Assembly (NCBI GenBank): GCA_027486765.1
Contig: JAIXOO010000413.1
Span: 1-54,698, forward strand
Reading direction: 5' to 3'
Length of the DNA stretch: 54,698 bases
From: Saprospiraceae bacterium
GTDB lineage: Bacteria; Bacteroidota; Bacteroidia; Chitinophagales; Saprospiraceae
The position numbers and the translations under genes were made by a program. The notes under the pieces were generated by a model. The model saw only the letters and a program-made list of their open reading frames with translations, did no database searches and had not been told where the DNA came from. Of this stretch, positions 42,140 through 51,133 are shown in pieces. Every line of letters starts with the position of its first letter. Positions within the stretch are counted from its first letter, which is position 1.

Positions 42140-42170
42140 TTTGGTAGTAAATAAATTACTCTTATTTTTA
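42140..42170 (+). promoter_or_regulatory. Putative promoter of the caspase-lipase gene
   Basis: TTTG (42140-42143), 19 bases, TATTTTTA (42163-42170), one mismatch to TAnnTTTG. It sits in a 178-base AT-rich gap, 26 bases before the ATG at 42196. Confidence 0.4.
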
Positions 42171-42195
42171 TAACCATAAACTAAACCATAGTGCA

Positions 42196-45100
42196 ATGGC
42201 AAAAAAATTGTATGCCTCTTTCATTGGAATCAATGCCTACCACAGCAATAAATTATATGCGTGTATCCATGATGTGCTCAATCTGGATCGATTCCTGCGC
42301 AAGTTCTGTGCACAACAACCCATAGATACCATTGAATACCACCCCGCTTATTGGCTTGCTCCACATGACCAGGGCTTCGACAAAAAAGATTTGGACGGGC
42401 ATAAAGCGCAATTTCCAGATTTTGAGCCAAAAGCATTGCCAACCTATGCCAACATCAAGGACCAAATCAATGGCCCTTTCGCCCATATCAAACAAGCCCA
42501 AGCGGGCGACATCTGCCTTTTGTTCTACAGTGGTCATGGCTCGTCTATCGAAGCGCCCCAGGAATTTTGGGGTGATAAATCCAACCGACGCAATGAAACC
42601 ATTGTGTGTGTCGACAGCCGCACCAACCCCGAGGCCCGGGATTTGATCGACAAAGAAATGGCCTACCTGATTTGGGACGCCTTGCATGATCCCGAAGACA
42701 AAGCGAAATTCAAAGATGTCCATTGTTTGGTCATCATGGATTGTTGCCATTCGGGGAGCAATTTCCGAGATGACGAGATTGATCCACGTAAAATTCGCTT
42801 CCGGCACGAAACGGCTGCTAAAAACCAGGTTACTTATGATCAGTACCTGGGGCAACAAGAGGGCTTTTTTGAGCTCACCGCAGGCCGAGCAAGTTTCCCC
42901 ATTGCTCCTTATGTGCATCTGGCCGCAGCTAGAGACGATGAAAAAGCACAGGAAGCTGATGGCGGAGGCTTATTTACCTCTTGTCTGATGCGGCAATTGC
43001 AAGCGGGCGGTACCTCCAGGACTTATCGGGATTTGATGTCCAACCTGGCCATTGAAGTACGCAACCGGGCAGACAAACAAAACCCGGTGGCCTTTGCCTT
43101 TGCCGAAAAAGACCTGGATCAGCAATTTTTATCTAGAGAAATCACCCCTTATCGGGCTACTTATCCAGTTAATTTTATCAATGGGGAGTGGATTTTGTCG
43201 GCGGGTAAAATTGATGGTTTGGTGCAGTCGGGCGCTTCTGGTGATACATTGGTACAAATTCCTGGTGTGGAGGAATTGGTTAGGGTCCGTGAGGTACACA
43301 ACGATGAGTCGGTCTTGGAAGGCGCTCAGTTGATGAATTTGGATCAAAGTGAGGGATATGAAGCAGTTTTAAAACGATTGTCCAACCCGCCCTTGAGCGT
43401 AGGTTTGTCTGAAGGTTTAAGAAAAGCATCCAGAGCTTTGTCAGCCTTAAAAGATGCCAATGACCAAGAGCCTACCTTGTTTTATGCCATTGATTTTTCA
43501 GAAGCAAGTGACACTCACGATTACCTCATCAGGTTGACGTTAGACGATGAATATGTATTGACTAAGATCAACAGTCTCATTCCTCTGTTCAAACGCAGTA
43601 AAGACGCAAGTGTTTTTTTACGCTATGTAGATTCAGTAGGGAAATGGATAGGAGCATCAGAACTGAATAACCAGGATACCCAATTTAAACCGGATGATTT
43701 TTTGTTTACTGTTGAAAAAATTGAAGGGAAAACTTTCAAACCAGACCCAGAAAAAGTAAGTGGCGAAATGGTTGGAGAAAACGGGAGGCTTCCGGGCGAA
43801 TTGGTTTGTAGCTATAAAAACAATCAACGACCTGCTTTCCGCTTGAGTATTGCGATCAATCCTGCATCCAATCTAAGTGAATGTTATGTCGGGGCGCTGT
43901 ATTTGAGGAGCCTATTTGGCATCAAAATAGACTTCATTGATCCGTCCGAAAATAAGCTGGTCCAAGGTCGTGATCCTATATTTTTGAAACTTAAAGACGG
44001 AGGCCGACTCTATAAAACCATCCCCTTTGAATTGAACAATGGATACAAACCTTTTAACATCAATGAAATTACGGCCTATTTAAAAATTCTGGTAGCCCTT
44101 GATCCTCAAACCCTGGCCTTGCACCGGTTTCAACAAGCGGATTTACCGCTTGATGAAACGATTCCGAAATATCGGGGCGATGGAGAACTTGGATTCGAAG
44201 ATGACAGCTTGGGCGATCAACGCGATTGGACGGCTTTTACCATGAAAATCCGCGTAGTAGGCCCCAATAAGGAGCAAGAACTTCAACAAGGAACAACCGA
44301 TTTCACTGCTTTTACACTTAATGCACCAGAAGGTTTTCAGGCCAAAGCCTATGCCGCCACTGGAGACGACCAACAGACTAAGCTCAATAAGTCGCGCCAT
44401 AAAGGGATGGGCAGTGATGTTGCCTTGGCCAATCGGGTAGCTCCTCCTGCTCAACTCTTCAACAATGTATTGACTGACTACAACCCCTTTCCGGCTGGCT
44501 TAAGCTCTGCTTCTGACAATAGTGTACAAATATTGGAGTTGAGCCCCTCTCAGGACGGTGCTCCATTTCCTACCCTGCAAGAAGGACAAAAACTTACGAT
44601 CATTCCCAAAACCAAACCCATCCGCCAACGCTCAGCAGATGACGCGGAGGAAAAATACGCGGAATCCATCCTCCCCTACGGCTACGACGAAGCATCAGGC
44701 TTATATCTCCCCATCGGCTACACCGATGCCGAAGGCAACATCCAAATCGAACAACTCCCTCCACCCAGCGATGGCCTCATCCAGGGCGACGAACCTCTGA
44801 CCCGAAGCATTGGCCAATCTATAAAACTCTATTTCAAAAAAGTATTCACTCGCAAACCCAGTGAAGCGCTGTGCCTACATTGGCGAGATGAACAAGGCCT
44901 GTGGCAAGAGGTGACAGCCGCACCAGAAATTCGCCAAAAACTAGCGGGACAGCAACAAGCCAAAATAGTATTGGCCATTCACGGCATCACCGGCGATACG
45001 GAGTGGATGTTGGCGGGTTTGCAGGAGCTACATGCGCAAGGCAGCGCAATGGATTTCATCCTGACTTATGACTACGAAAGCCTAGCTACCCCCATTGAAA

Positions 45101-45774
45101 ATACGGCAAAAAAATTATTCCAACGTTTGACCGAAGCAGGTTTTGGCGCAGCCAATAGCCCCAAATTAACTGTAGTCGCGCACTCCATGGGCGGCCTGAT
45201 CACCCGCCATATGTTGGAGATAGATCAAAAAGGGGGCGATTTTATCCAACACTTGATCATGATGGGCACGCCGAACGACGGCTCGCAAGTAGCCGGATTG
45301 CGTGATCAAGTATACGGGTTGATTACGGATGCCTTGAATGTGGGGGGCATAATGAAAATAGCCATTTCGGGCTTGTCTTACGTACTGAGCCAATTTGGGG
45401 CAAATCCGGTCGAAACGCTGGGGCAACTCACGCCAGATTCGCCGGTGCTTAAAACCTTAGGAAAAACCTCCAAGCCACCCATTCCGTATTCACTGATCAG
45501 CGGTAATATCAGCAAGATTACTGAGGAGATGGCGGCTGGCAATCCATTTTTGGAGCGTTTGGTAGAGCACATTAAAGGTAAAGCGGTGTATCCGGCCTTG
45601 TCCAAATTTGTGTTCAAAGACGGGCACCATGATATGGCAGTGACGGTGGATAGTATGGCGACGATAGGGGGCTTTGATCGGGAGAAACGGATTGAGGTGG
45701 GTTGTGATCATGTGGGGTATTTTGATTCTAAAGCTTGTTTGAAGCAATTGAAGGACTTGTTGAGCGAATTTTAA
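42196..45774 (+). CDS. Caspase-family protease fused to alpha/beta-hydrolase (lipase-like) domain
   Basis: A 1192-residue protein without signal peptide. The caspase domain (about 1-320) has His114 (LLFYSGHGSS) and Cys184 (VIMDCCHSGS, second Cys as nucleophile). The middle (about 320-850) is not recognised; it is beta-rich and contains a Thr/Glu-rich linker. The C-terminus (about 920-1190) is an alpha/beta-hydrolase: oxyanion region AIHGITGDTEW, nucleophile Ser997 in VVAHSMGGLI, then MGTPNDGSQVAG, with His likely in DGHHDMAV. Caspase-fold proteases joined to lipases resemble effector fusions in bacterial immunity and programmed death; activation by cleavage is conceivable. It converges with the caspase-subtilisin gene, 30 bases apart. 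Confidence 0.9.
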   Translation: MAKKLYASFIGINAYHSNKLYACIHDVLNLDRFLRKFCAQQPIDTIEYHPAYWLAPHDQGFDKKDLDGHKAQFPDFEPKALPTYANIKDQINGPFAHIKQAQAGDICLLFYSGHGSSIEAPQEFWGDKSNRRNETIVCVDSRTNPEARDLIDKEMAYLIWDALHDPEDKAKFKDVHCLVIMDCCHSGSNFRDDEIDPRKIRFRHETAAKNQVTYDQYLGQQEGFFELTAGRASFPIAPYVHLAAARDDEKAQEADGGGLFTSCLMRQLQAGGTSRTYRDLMSNLAIEVRNRADKQNPVAFAFAEKDLDQQFLSREITPYRATYPVNFINGEWILSAGKIDGLVQSGASGDTLVQIPGVEELVRVREVHNDESVLEGAQLMNLDQSEGYEAVLKRLSNPPLSVGLSEGLRKASRALSALKDANDQEPTLFYAIDFSEASDTHDYLIRLTLDDEYVLTKINSLIPLFKRSKDASVFLRYVDSVGKWIGASELNNQDTQFKPDDFLFTVEKIEGKTFKPDPEKVSGEMVGENGRLPGELVCSYKNNQRPAFRLSIAINPASNLSECYVGALYLRSLFGIKIDFIDPSENKLVQGRDPIFLKLKDGGRLYKTIPFELNNGYKPFNINEITAYLKILVALDPQTLALHRFQQADLPLDETIPKYRGDGELGFEDDSLGDQRDWTAFTMKIRVVGPNKEQELQQGTTDFTAFTLNAPEGFQAKAYAATGDDQQTKLNKSRHKGMGSDVALANRVAPPAQLFNNVLTDYNPFPAGLSSASDNSVQILELSPSQDGAPFPTLQEGQKLTIIPKTKPIRQRSADDAEEKYAESILPYGYDEASGLYLPIGYTDAEGNIQIEQLPPPSDGLIQGDEPLTRSIGQSIKLYFKKVFTRKPSEALCLHWRDEQGLWQEVTAAPEIRQKLAGQQQAKIVLAIHGITGDTEWMLAGLQELHAQGSAMDFILTYDYESLATPIENTAKKLFQRLTEAGFGAANSPKLTVVAHSMGGLITRHMLEIDQKGGDFIQHLIMMGTPNDGSQVAGLRDQVYGLITDALNVGGIMKIAISGLSYVLSQFGANPVETLGQLTPDSPVLKTLGKTSKPPIPYSLISGNISKITEEMAAGNPFLERLVEHIKGKAVYPALSKFVFKDGHHDMAVTVDSMATIGGFDREKRIEVGCDHVGYFDSKACLKQLKDLLSEF

Positions 45775-45804
45775 TCAGGAAGAGGTTGGGGAGAAAAGCC
45801 CCCC

Positions 45805-48378
45805 TCACCCCAACCTCCCCCTCAAAAAATTACTCGCCAAGTTCGACCTCCCCACCCGTTTCCAATCCTCCGCACCCAGCACATCCAAATCCTCACTTTC
45901 ATCAAGCCGTTCCAACAAATCAAACAACTCAGGATCACTTTCCAGCACCTGGATCAATTCCAGCGCCAGTTGTGCATCATCCGGTTGGGCCTCGATGGCG
46001 CGGGACGCAGGTCGGTTTTTAAAAAAAGAAGCCACCAGCTCGACCACGCCAAGCGGGCTTACTTTGGCTGCGGGTGCAGCCTGCAAATCCTGCTCATCGG
46101 GTACCCCAATTTGCAGCGCATCCAGGGCGCGTAGGATGCCATTGCCGTAATATTTTTTCCATTCTGGGAAGACTGTTTCTTTAGCTGCTGACTGAAACAA
46201 AGCCTGCCGCACCGCCTCTACTTTTTTCCAGCCTTGGCCTTCCTGATAGTAGCCCTTAGCTTCCAGTTCTTTGCGGTAATACGCAATCCAGAGTGCCGCC
46301 GCTGCTGCCACTTGTGGCGTGGCCGACGAAGTGCCTCCCCCACCCCGGGTAAAAGCCTTGTCTTTGCCCACCCAGGGCACATTGGGCGTATAAGCGGCCA
46401 GGGCGTACTTCATCCGGGAGGCCGGGCCCCAGCAACCCTGCATGTATGCGGTATCGATTTTGGATCGACTGGCCAATAAAAACTTTTGGTCGTAGGGGCG
46501 CTGATCCTGCATGGCCCCTACCGCAGCAATAACCCTCGGAAAAGCAGCTGGATACAGCACACATTTGGGCAAAACTGCGCCCGGCCCTTTGTACCAGCAA
46601 TTACTGGCGGCGGATACCACCACGATGCCCGCTTCGTAGGCCTTGTTGATCACCTTGCTCATGCCAGGACTAGGTTTGCCCGCCATCGACATGGTGATGA
46701 CCTCACAGCCCAACTCGATGGCGGCTTCCACCGCTGCTTCAAAACGATTGGAGTTAAAAATCACCACCGTTTCGGAGATGCGGAGCGGAATCACTTCGGC
46801 AAAGGGAATCCCACCAACTTCACCTTGGTATTCACCGAATAAATCGTCTGGGCCAACTTGGTCTCCTGCCAAGAGGATCATGGTGCCAGTGCCATGCCGA
46901 TCCTGACCAGAATCAGGCGGGTCGATGGCCGAATTTTCTCCCGGAATAAAACTGCGCCCTTCATCGTGTTTGAGGTATTTGGGCAAACCAGGCCGATCGG
47001 GCACATACCCAGTGTCGATGTGGGCAATTCGAATCCGGGGCGGATTGTCCTGCCATTTTTGACGAACCTCCTGCACCGCTCCCGCCAATTGGGAATACGC
47101 TGCCCCGAGGTGCCAGCCCACTTTTACCCCAGGTTGATGCTGAGCGGGCGGCCATTCCGGGAGGTAGTCATCCGAGTCGGCGCGGCCCTCCCGACTGAGC
47201 GTTTTTTGGTGCTCGAAATAAAGCGGCTCTACTTGTACCTGAATCGCTTCTGCTTTTAAGGCCGCCTGCAAGGCATGCGCAGCATTCCAGGCATCCTTTA
47301 CTGGAATATCGATGACTTCAATCTCTAGAATTTTATGCCCATCAACAATTTCTTCAGATAGAATGCGGAGCTGATCATCCGCCATGGGCTCAAAATCCAC
47401 CGCTGCTGTCAATTTTAAGCGGGCAAACAAAGGCGTCACTTTGTGCATGGTGCGCGAAATGGCCTTTTTTACCCGTGCTGGCTCGAATCCTTCAATCAGC
47501 GTTGGTTCAGGAATATCAATGGCAAAGGGGGAGTGCGTTTGGTAGGAACTGATTTTGGCCCCGTAGGTGAACAAGTTAGGTTTGGGAAAAGCGTATTGCT
47601 CTTTTGTTTTGGCAATCAGTTCCTCCGCACTGGCCTCGGGGGCATTGATCAGGAGTTCTTTCAGGGCTCCAGTAAACAGGCCAAATTCTTCGCCATCAAA
47701 GGTGGTTTCTTCGTCCTGGCAAGCCGCCAATAAAGTAACTGCCGCTTTTACTTTTTGCCCCTTGCGGGCCTGCAAGTACTTTTTTTGGATCGGGCCCATG
47801 ATGCTTGTACCGCCGGATCTACTGATTTCATAACGAATGTCAGGTCCCACGCCCCTGGCGATACAGCCCCGGGTTTCCAGGCCCAGGCTCAAACCTTTTT
47901 CGAGTTTGGCGATCAGATCGATCTGACCTATCGGGGCTTCGTCTCTGATCACTGTGCCGGAATGACAACTATCCGAAACCACTGTGATGCGCACCCCTTC
48001 GGCAAACTGCTGGAAACAGGCGTACAATTCATCGTCAAGCAATTCCCGGTCGTACAGGCACCAGGTTTGGTCATTGCGCTCATCATCAGCTACACCCTTT
48101 TTTTCGTTGGGAATTTGTCCACCATGCCCCGAGTAGGTGACCAATAAGATGTCGCCGGCTTTCAGTTGAGCAGATTTTTCCTGGAGATAGGCTAAGATGG
48201 TAGCAGCTACCGCCTCCTCATCTTTCAACAAGTGAGAAGAGTGGTAGCCTTGATCCCGGGCAAACTGCTGCCAGAAAACCGCATCGTTGACTGCCGCATT
48301 TAAAAAACTTAGGCTGCCGCGATAATACTGGCGATCAAACTGGTTCACACCGATGTGCAATGAATATCCCTGTGGCAT
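45805..48378 (-). CDS. Caspase-family protease fused to subtilisin-like serine protease
   Basis: An 857-residue protein from ATG 48378 (MPQGYSLHIGVNQFDRQYYR); the longer frame begins in a spacer. The caspase domain (about 1-270) has His85 (TYSGHGGQ) and Cys138 (VSDSCHSGT). A linker follows (about 280-430). The S8 subtilisin domain has Asp455 (AHIDTGYV), His495 (QDRHGTGT), an oxyanion Asn in SAASNCW and Ser684 (GGTSSATPQ). Both active sites appear intact. The acidic C-terminal tail is LELIQVLESDPELFDLLERL. It is the last of three minus-strand genes, 23 bases after the M19-like gene. With no signal peptide, it should be cytoplasmic. Confidence 0.92.
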   Translation of the reverse strand: MPQGYSLHIGVNQFDRQYYRGSLSFLNAAVNDAVFWQQFARDQGYHSSHLLKDEEAVAATILAYLQEKSAQLKAGDILLVTYSGHGGQIPNEKKGVADDERNDQTWCLYDRELLDDELYACFQQFAEGVRITVVSDSCHSGTVIRDEAPIGQIDLIAKLEKGLSLGLETRGCIARGVGPDIRYEISRSGGTSIMGPIQKKYLQARKGQKVKAAVTLLAACQDEETTFDGEEFGLFTGALKELLINAPEASAEELIAKTKEQYAFPKPNLFTYGAKISSYQTHSPFAIDIPEPTLIEGFEPARVKKAISRTMHKVTPLFARLKLTAAVDFEPMADDQLRILSEEIVDGHKILEIEVIDIPVKDAWNAAHALQAALKAEAIQVQVEPLYFEHQKTLSREGRADSDDYLPEWPPAQHQPGVKVGWHLGAAYSQLAGAVQEVRQKWQDNPPRIRIAHIDTGYVPDRPGLPKYLKHDEGRSFIPGENSAIDPPDSGQDRHGTGTMILLAGDQVGPDDLFGEYQGEVGGIPFAEVIPLRISETVVIFNSNRFEAAVEAAIELGCEVITMSMAGKPSPGMSKVINKAYEAGIVVVSAASNCWYKGPGAVLPKCVLYPAAFPRVIAAVGAMQDQRPYDQKFLLASRSKIDTAYMQGCWGPASRMKYALAAYTPNVPWVGKDKAFTRGGGGTSSATPQVAAAAALWIAYYRKELEAKGYYQEGQGWKKVEAVRQALFQSAAKETVFPEWKKYYGNGILRALDALQIGVPDEQDLQAAPAAKVSPLGVVELVASFFKNRPASRAIEAQPDDAQLALELIQVLESDPELFDLLERLDESEDLDVLGAEDWKRVGRSNLASNFLRGRLG

Positions 48379-48401
48379 GGTGGAGTTCGTTTGGGAATGA
48401 A

Positions 48402-49895
48402 TCAAGCTTGTGGATGCTCAGTAAAATGTTTTTTGATGAATCGTCGACCATTGTTGTACATGATGTTTTTCACCTGGGTGGCAACATCATTCAGTCCAAA
48501 ATCAACCTCAGGATGAGCTTTTTGGGCTTGCTTCAATACTTCAGGTAACATTTCGATGAGGTTCTTTTCCAGGTAAGGGTACTCCTCGACGGAAATACAG
48601 GCTTTGATGGCCGCGATCAACCCATCAAAGTCGGAGCCCAGGGTAAGGTGATCCCAAGCTTTGGGCCCGGCACATTTAACCGCATGCAAAATCTGATTGC
48701 ACAAATGCCACAAATGTTTGGGCGCATCAGTGCGCTTCATCGGGTCTTTTTGCCCCTCGTCGTATTTGGTTTCCTGGTCTTCATGTTCTTGGTCTTCCAA
48801 CCATTCTTCCTTGGATCGTTTGAGTTTTAGCCCCAGTGCCAGGTAGTTTTGATGGTCAAAATATTCACTGGAAACTTTTTGAGCGCCCAGCACCCGCCGA
48901 TCGAGAATCAGGCCAATCAAACCTCCTGAGTCGACAATGATTTTGATCTCCTCGTCGTATAGATTGAGCGACCAGGGGTTGAATTCACAATCCCAAAACA
49001 AGGTGAAAGGCTTTTGAATGCCTTTTGGTTTTTTCCATTGCACCCGCACATGTTGATCACTGTTCACCAACTCGGCTTTATCGATGTATTCCATCATTTT
49101 TTCTGGCTTCCAGCTGATGCCCGTAAACCCTACGTGGCTGGCAATGATGGGGATATTTTGGTACTGCTGGTCGATGCGGTATTGGTAAAATTCCTTGCGG
49201 GAGGTGATGCTCATGTGTTTGATGTCGATCAACAATTGATAGCCCCCAATGCTTTTGTCGTAGGCGGTATTGATCAAGTCTTTGCCAAAAGAGGTCAAGC
49301 CATGCCCCTTGGGCCAAAACTGCTCATTCCCCGCGATCAACTTTACACTAAAAGCGTGATTGCAGGTAGCATACCGGGTTTGATGCACCATCGTGATGTA
49401 CAAAAAACGGTATTTGTTGTCCTGTTTCAAGACCCTCAGGTTCTTTTCAGCATTGTGTTCGTTGCTCGCAATGGAGTGCGCGCCCTCAATGGCCAGGATC
49501 AGGTTTATTTTGTTCTCATCCAGTTCGCTGAAGTCCTTGATGATTTTTATTTTATCGGGTTTGGCGGCAACCGATGCTTCCAAATGGGCCAACTCTTCTT
49601 TGAAATACTGCAAGTCGCCAGAACCCGTCGGGCGGTTCAACATGTCTTTGTCGAAAAAAGACAAACCTGCGGCCAACTGCACCAAAAAGCTGGTGGCATA
49701 GGGCGACTCCATGGTGATGAAAGTCGCTACGCCAATGTTGACATCACCTTTTTCACATTGAGTCAAACTACTTTGTGAATCCACCACATTGACGAAATCG
49801 TCATAAACTTTCCAACAATCTCCTCGGTCGGATTCAACATCATTGGACATAAAACTTTTAAACGAGGGATGAAAATGCAGGTCAAAACTTGCCAT
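48402..49895 (-). CDS. Amidohydrolase of membrane dipeptidase (M19) type
   Basis: A 497-residue protein without signal peptide. Zinc-site features are Asp5-x-His7-x-His9 at the N-terminus (FDLHFHPS), Glu137 (LAIEGAHS), His227 (DIKHMS), His254 (IASHVGF) and a late Asp in TLGSDFDGLI. These follow the renal dipeptidase pattern, although the protein is longer than the usual 330-400 residues and has a large insertion around 340-395 (rich in Lys/Glu/Asp). M19 enzymes split dipeptides, some with D-amino acids, including cell-wall-derived ones. It sits between the PG amidase gene and the caspase-subtilisin gene. Confidence 0.8.
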   Translation of the reverse strand: MASFDLHFHPSFKSFMSNDVESDRGDCWKVYDDFVNVVDSQSSLTQCEKGDVNIGVATFITMESPYATSFLVQLAAGLSFFDKDMLNRPTGSGDLQYFKEELAHLEASVAAKPDKIKIIKDFSELDENKINLILAIEGAHSIASNEHNAEKNLRVLKQDNKYRFLYITMVHQTRYATCNHAFSVKLIAGNEQFWPKGHGLTSFGKDLINTAYDKSIGGYQLLIDIKHMSITSRKEFYQYRIDQQYQNIPIIASHVGFTGISWKPEKMMEYIDKAELVNSDQHVRVQWKKPKGIQKPFTLFWDCEFNPWSLNLYDEEIKIIVDSGGLIGLILDRRVLGAQKVSSEYFDHQNYLALGLKLKRSKEEWLEDQEHEDQETKYDEGQKDPMKRTDAPKHLWHLCNQILHAVKCAGPKAWDHLTLGSDFDGLIAAIKACISVEEYPYLEKNLIEMLPEVLKQAQKAHPEVDFGLNDVATQVKNIMYNNGRRFIKKHFTEHPQA

Positions 49896-49931
49896 TTGTA
49901 CTTGGGTTTATCAAGATGAATAAGAGGGTTT

Positions 49932-50999
49932 CTATTTGATCATGTCATCAAAATCATTCATATCACTGGCGTAATTTTTGATGGTGGCACCATCGAACTC
50001 CATGGCTTCTCCTCCCCGATCTCTGGGTAGATTGTGTGGGTCAAAAGTTTTAAAATCTTCATGCAAGCGGTTGAGCATTGCGATGAACTCTGGTTGGGGA
50101 AAACAATCACTTTTCTCGGTTCGGACATTGGTATGTGTCCAAAGCCCGGGATCGTAGGCAGCCCGGGAATTGAATTCAAACCATTGCGCATCGTAGGTCC
50201 GCTCCGGAATAGGAATATTGAAAAACCAGGCCATACTCAGGATCAATTTCCGACAGGCTTCAATTTGAGCAGCTGAGTAGCGGTGGTAATGGAGCGCTTT
50301 GCGAAAAGGCTTTTCCAAAGTGCAAACCTGGTCTGCAGGAACCAGATATTTTTTAGGATTGGGGGGAAACTGTACAAAAAAACTCCCATCCGCTGCCTTT
50401 TGAACTGGCCCAATCGCACATATCTCTATACCAATAGAACTACCACTGACTTTCGCATTCAGTTTAGCCAAAGCCTTTCCTGAAGTTTTGACTCCCATTC
50501 CCAGGTGATGAGCCCAATGGTATTCCATAAATGCGCGGTAGATTTTACCATCCAGCGCTGCATCCCCATCGAGTGAAGGCCCGCCAATGACGAAGGCCGT
50601 CCCAACCCGTCTTGGGGTAGTTGGATTATCGTCAATCGACCACCATTTGATCACCCCCCTCGGATCGTGAAAACCGGCGGTGTGGTGCAGAAAAATGGAT
50701 TCTTTGGGTTGAATTTCCTGAAAATACTCTTCTTTAGGCAAAAAAACTTGTCGATCGGACGACAGCCAATCGGTGATATTGGTGCTGAAGATATAACCGT
50801 GCTGAAAGAGTGTAGCCCAAGTAGTGGGGCCAACGATGCCATCCGCTCTGAGTTGATGTTCGCGTTGAAAAAGCTTGACTTGCTCGAGGGTTTTGGGGCC
50901 AAAATCCCCATCAATGGCAATTGTTTTTCCGGTGTTTTTGAGCAGGGTTTGGAGTACCCTTACCGAATGGTTGCTCGAATTTAACTTTAGGGTTTGCAT
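49932..50999 (-). CDS. Peptidoglycan-binding N-acetylmuramoyl-L-alanine amidase (amidase_2 type)
   Basis: A 355-residue protein without a clear signal peptide. Residues 1-65 form a PG_binding_1 domain (SVRVLQTLLKNTGKTIAIDG then FGPKTLEQVKLFQREHQLRA). The amidase_2 domain follows, with the Zn ligand His105 or His106 (SIFLHHTAGF), then VIKWWSIDD and GTAFVIGG, and a conserved SSIGIEICAIGP. It cleaves the bond between N-acetylmuramic acid and the stem peptide. As the first gene of a run with the M19-like and caspase-subtilisin genes (gaps 36 and 23 bases) it suggests a wall-degradation function. Export is unclear, so a lysis role from inside is possible. Confidence 0.9.
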   Translation of the reverse strand: MQTLKLNSSNHSVRVLQTLLKNTGKTIAIDGDFGPKTLEQVKLFQREHQLRADGIVGPTTWATLFQHGYIFSTNITDWLSSDRQVFLPKEEYFQEIQPKESIFLHHTAGFHDPRGVIKWWSIDDNPTTPRRVGTAFVIGGPSLDGDAALDGKIYRAFMEYHWAHHLGMGVKTSGKALAKLNAKVSGSSIGIEICAIGPVQKAADGSFFVQFPPNPKKYLVPADQVCTLEKPFRKALHYHRYSAAQIEACRKLILSMAWFFNIPIPERTYDAQWFEFNSRAAYDPGLWTHTNVRTEKSDCFPQPEFIAMLNRLHEDFKTFDPHNLPRDRGGEAMEFDGATIKNYASDMNDFDDMIK

Positions 51000-51025
51000 A
51001 GGGTTTGGTGTTTGTTCTGTGCGCT

Positions 51026-51054
51026 TGAAGATAATGATTTTTAGTGTATTACAA
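51026..51054 (-). promoter_or_regulatory. Putative promoter of the amidase/M19/caspase-subtilisin run
   Basis: On the minus strand TTG (51054-51052), 18 bases, TATCTTCA (51033-51026), two mismatches to TAnnTTTG. It lies 27 bases upstream of the amidase start, in an AT-rich 134-base gap after xerD. Confidence 0.3.
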
Positions 51055-51133
51055 TGTTTGTTTTGAAAAAATTGATATTTGTTAATAAAAAATGGCGCAT
51101 GCTGTATTTGAAATCACCAAAGAAATCAAACAA

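Noticed and set aside
49014-49778. A 254-residue frame on the + strand
   Set aside because: It is antisense to the M19-like gene, whose metal-site motifs are intact; no independent evidence supports it.
42196-50999. A gasdermin-like pore protein beside the caspase genes
   Set aside because: No neighbouring gene reads like a gasdermin or other pore-former; the neighbours are hydrolases.
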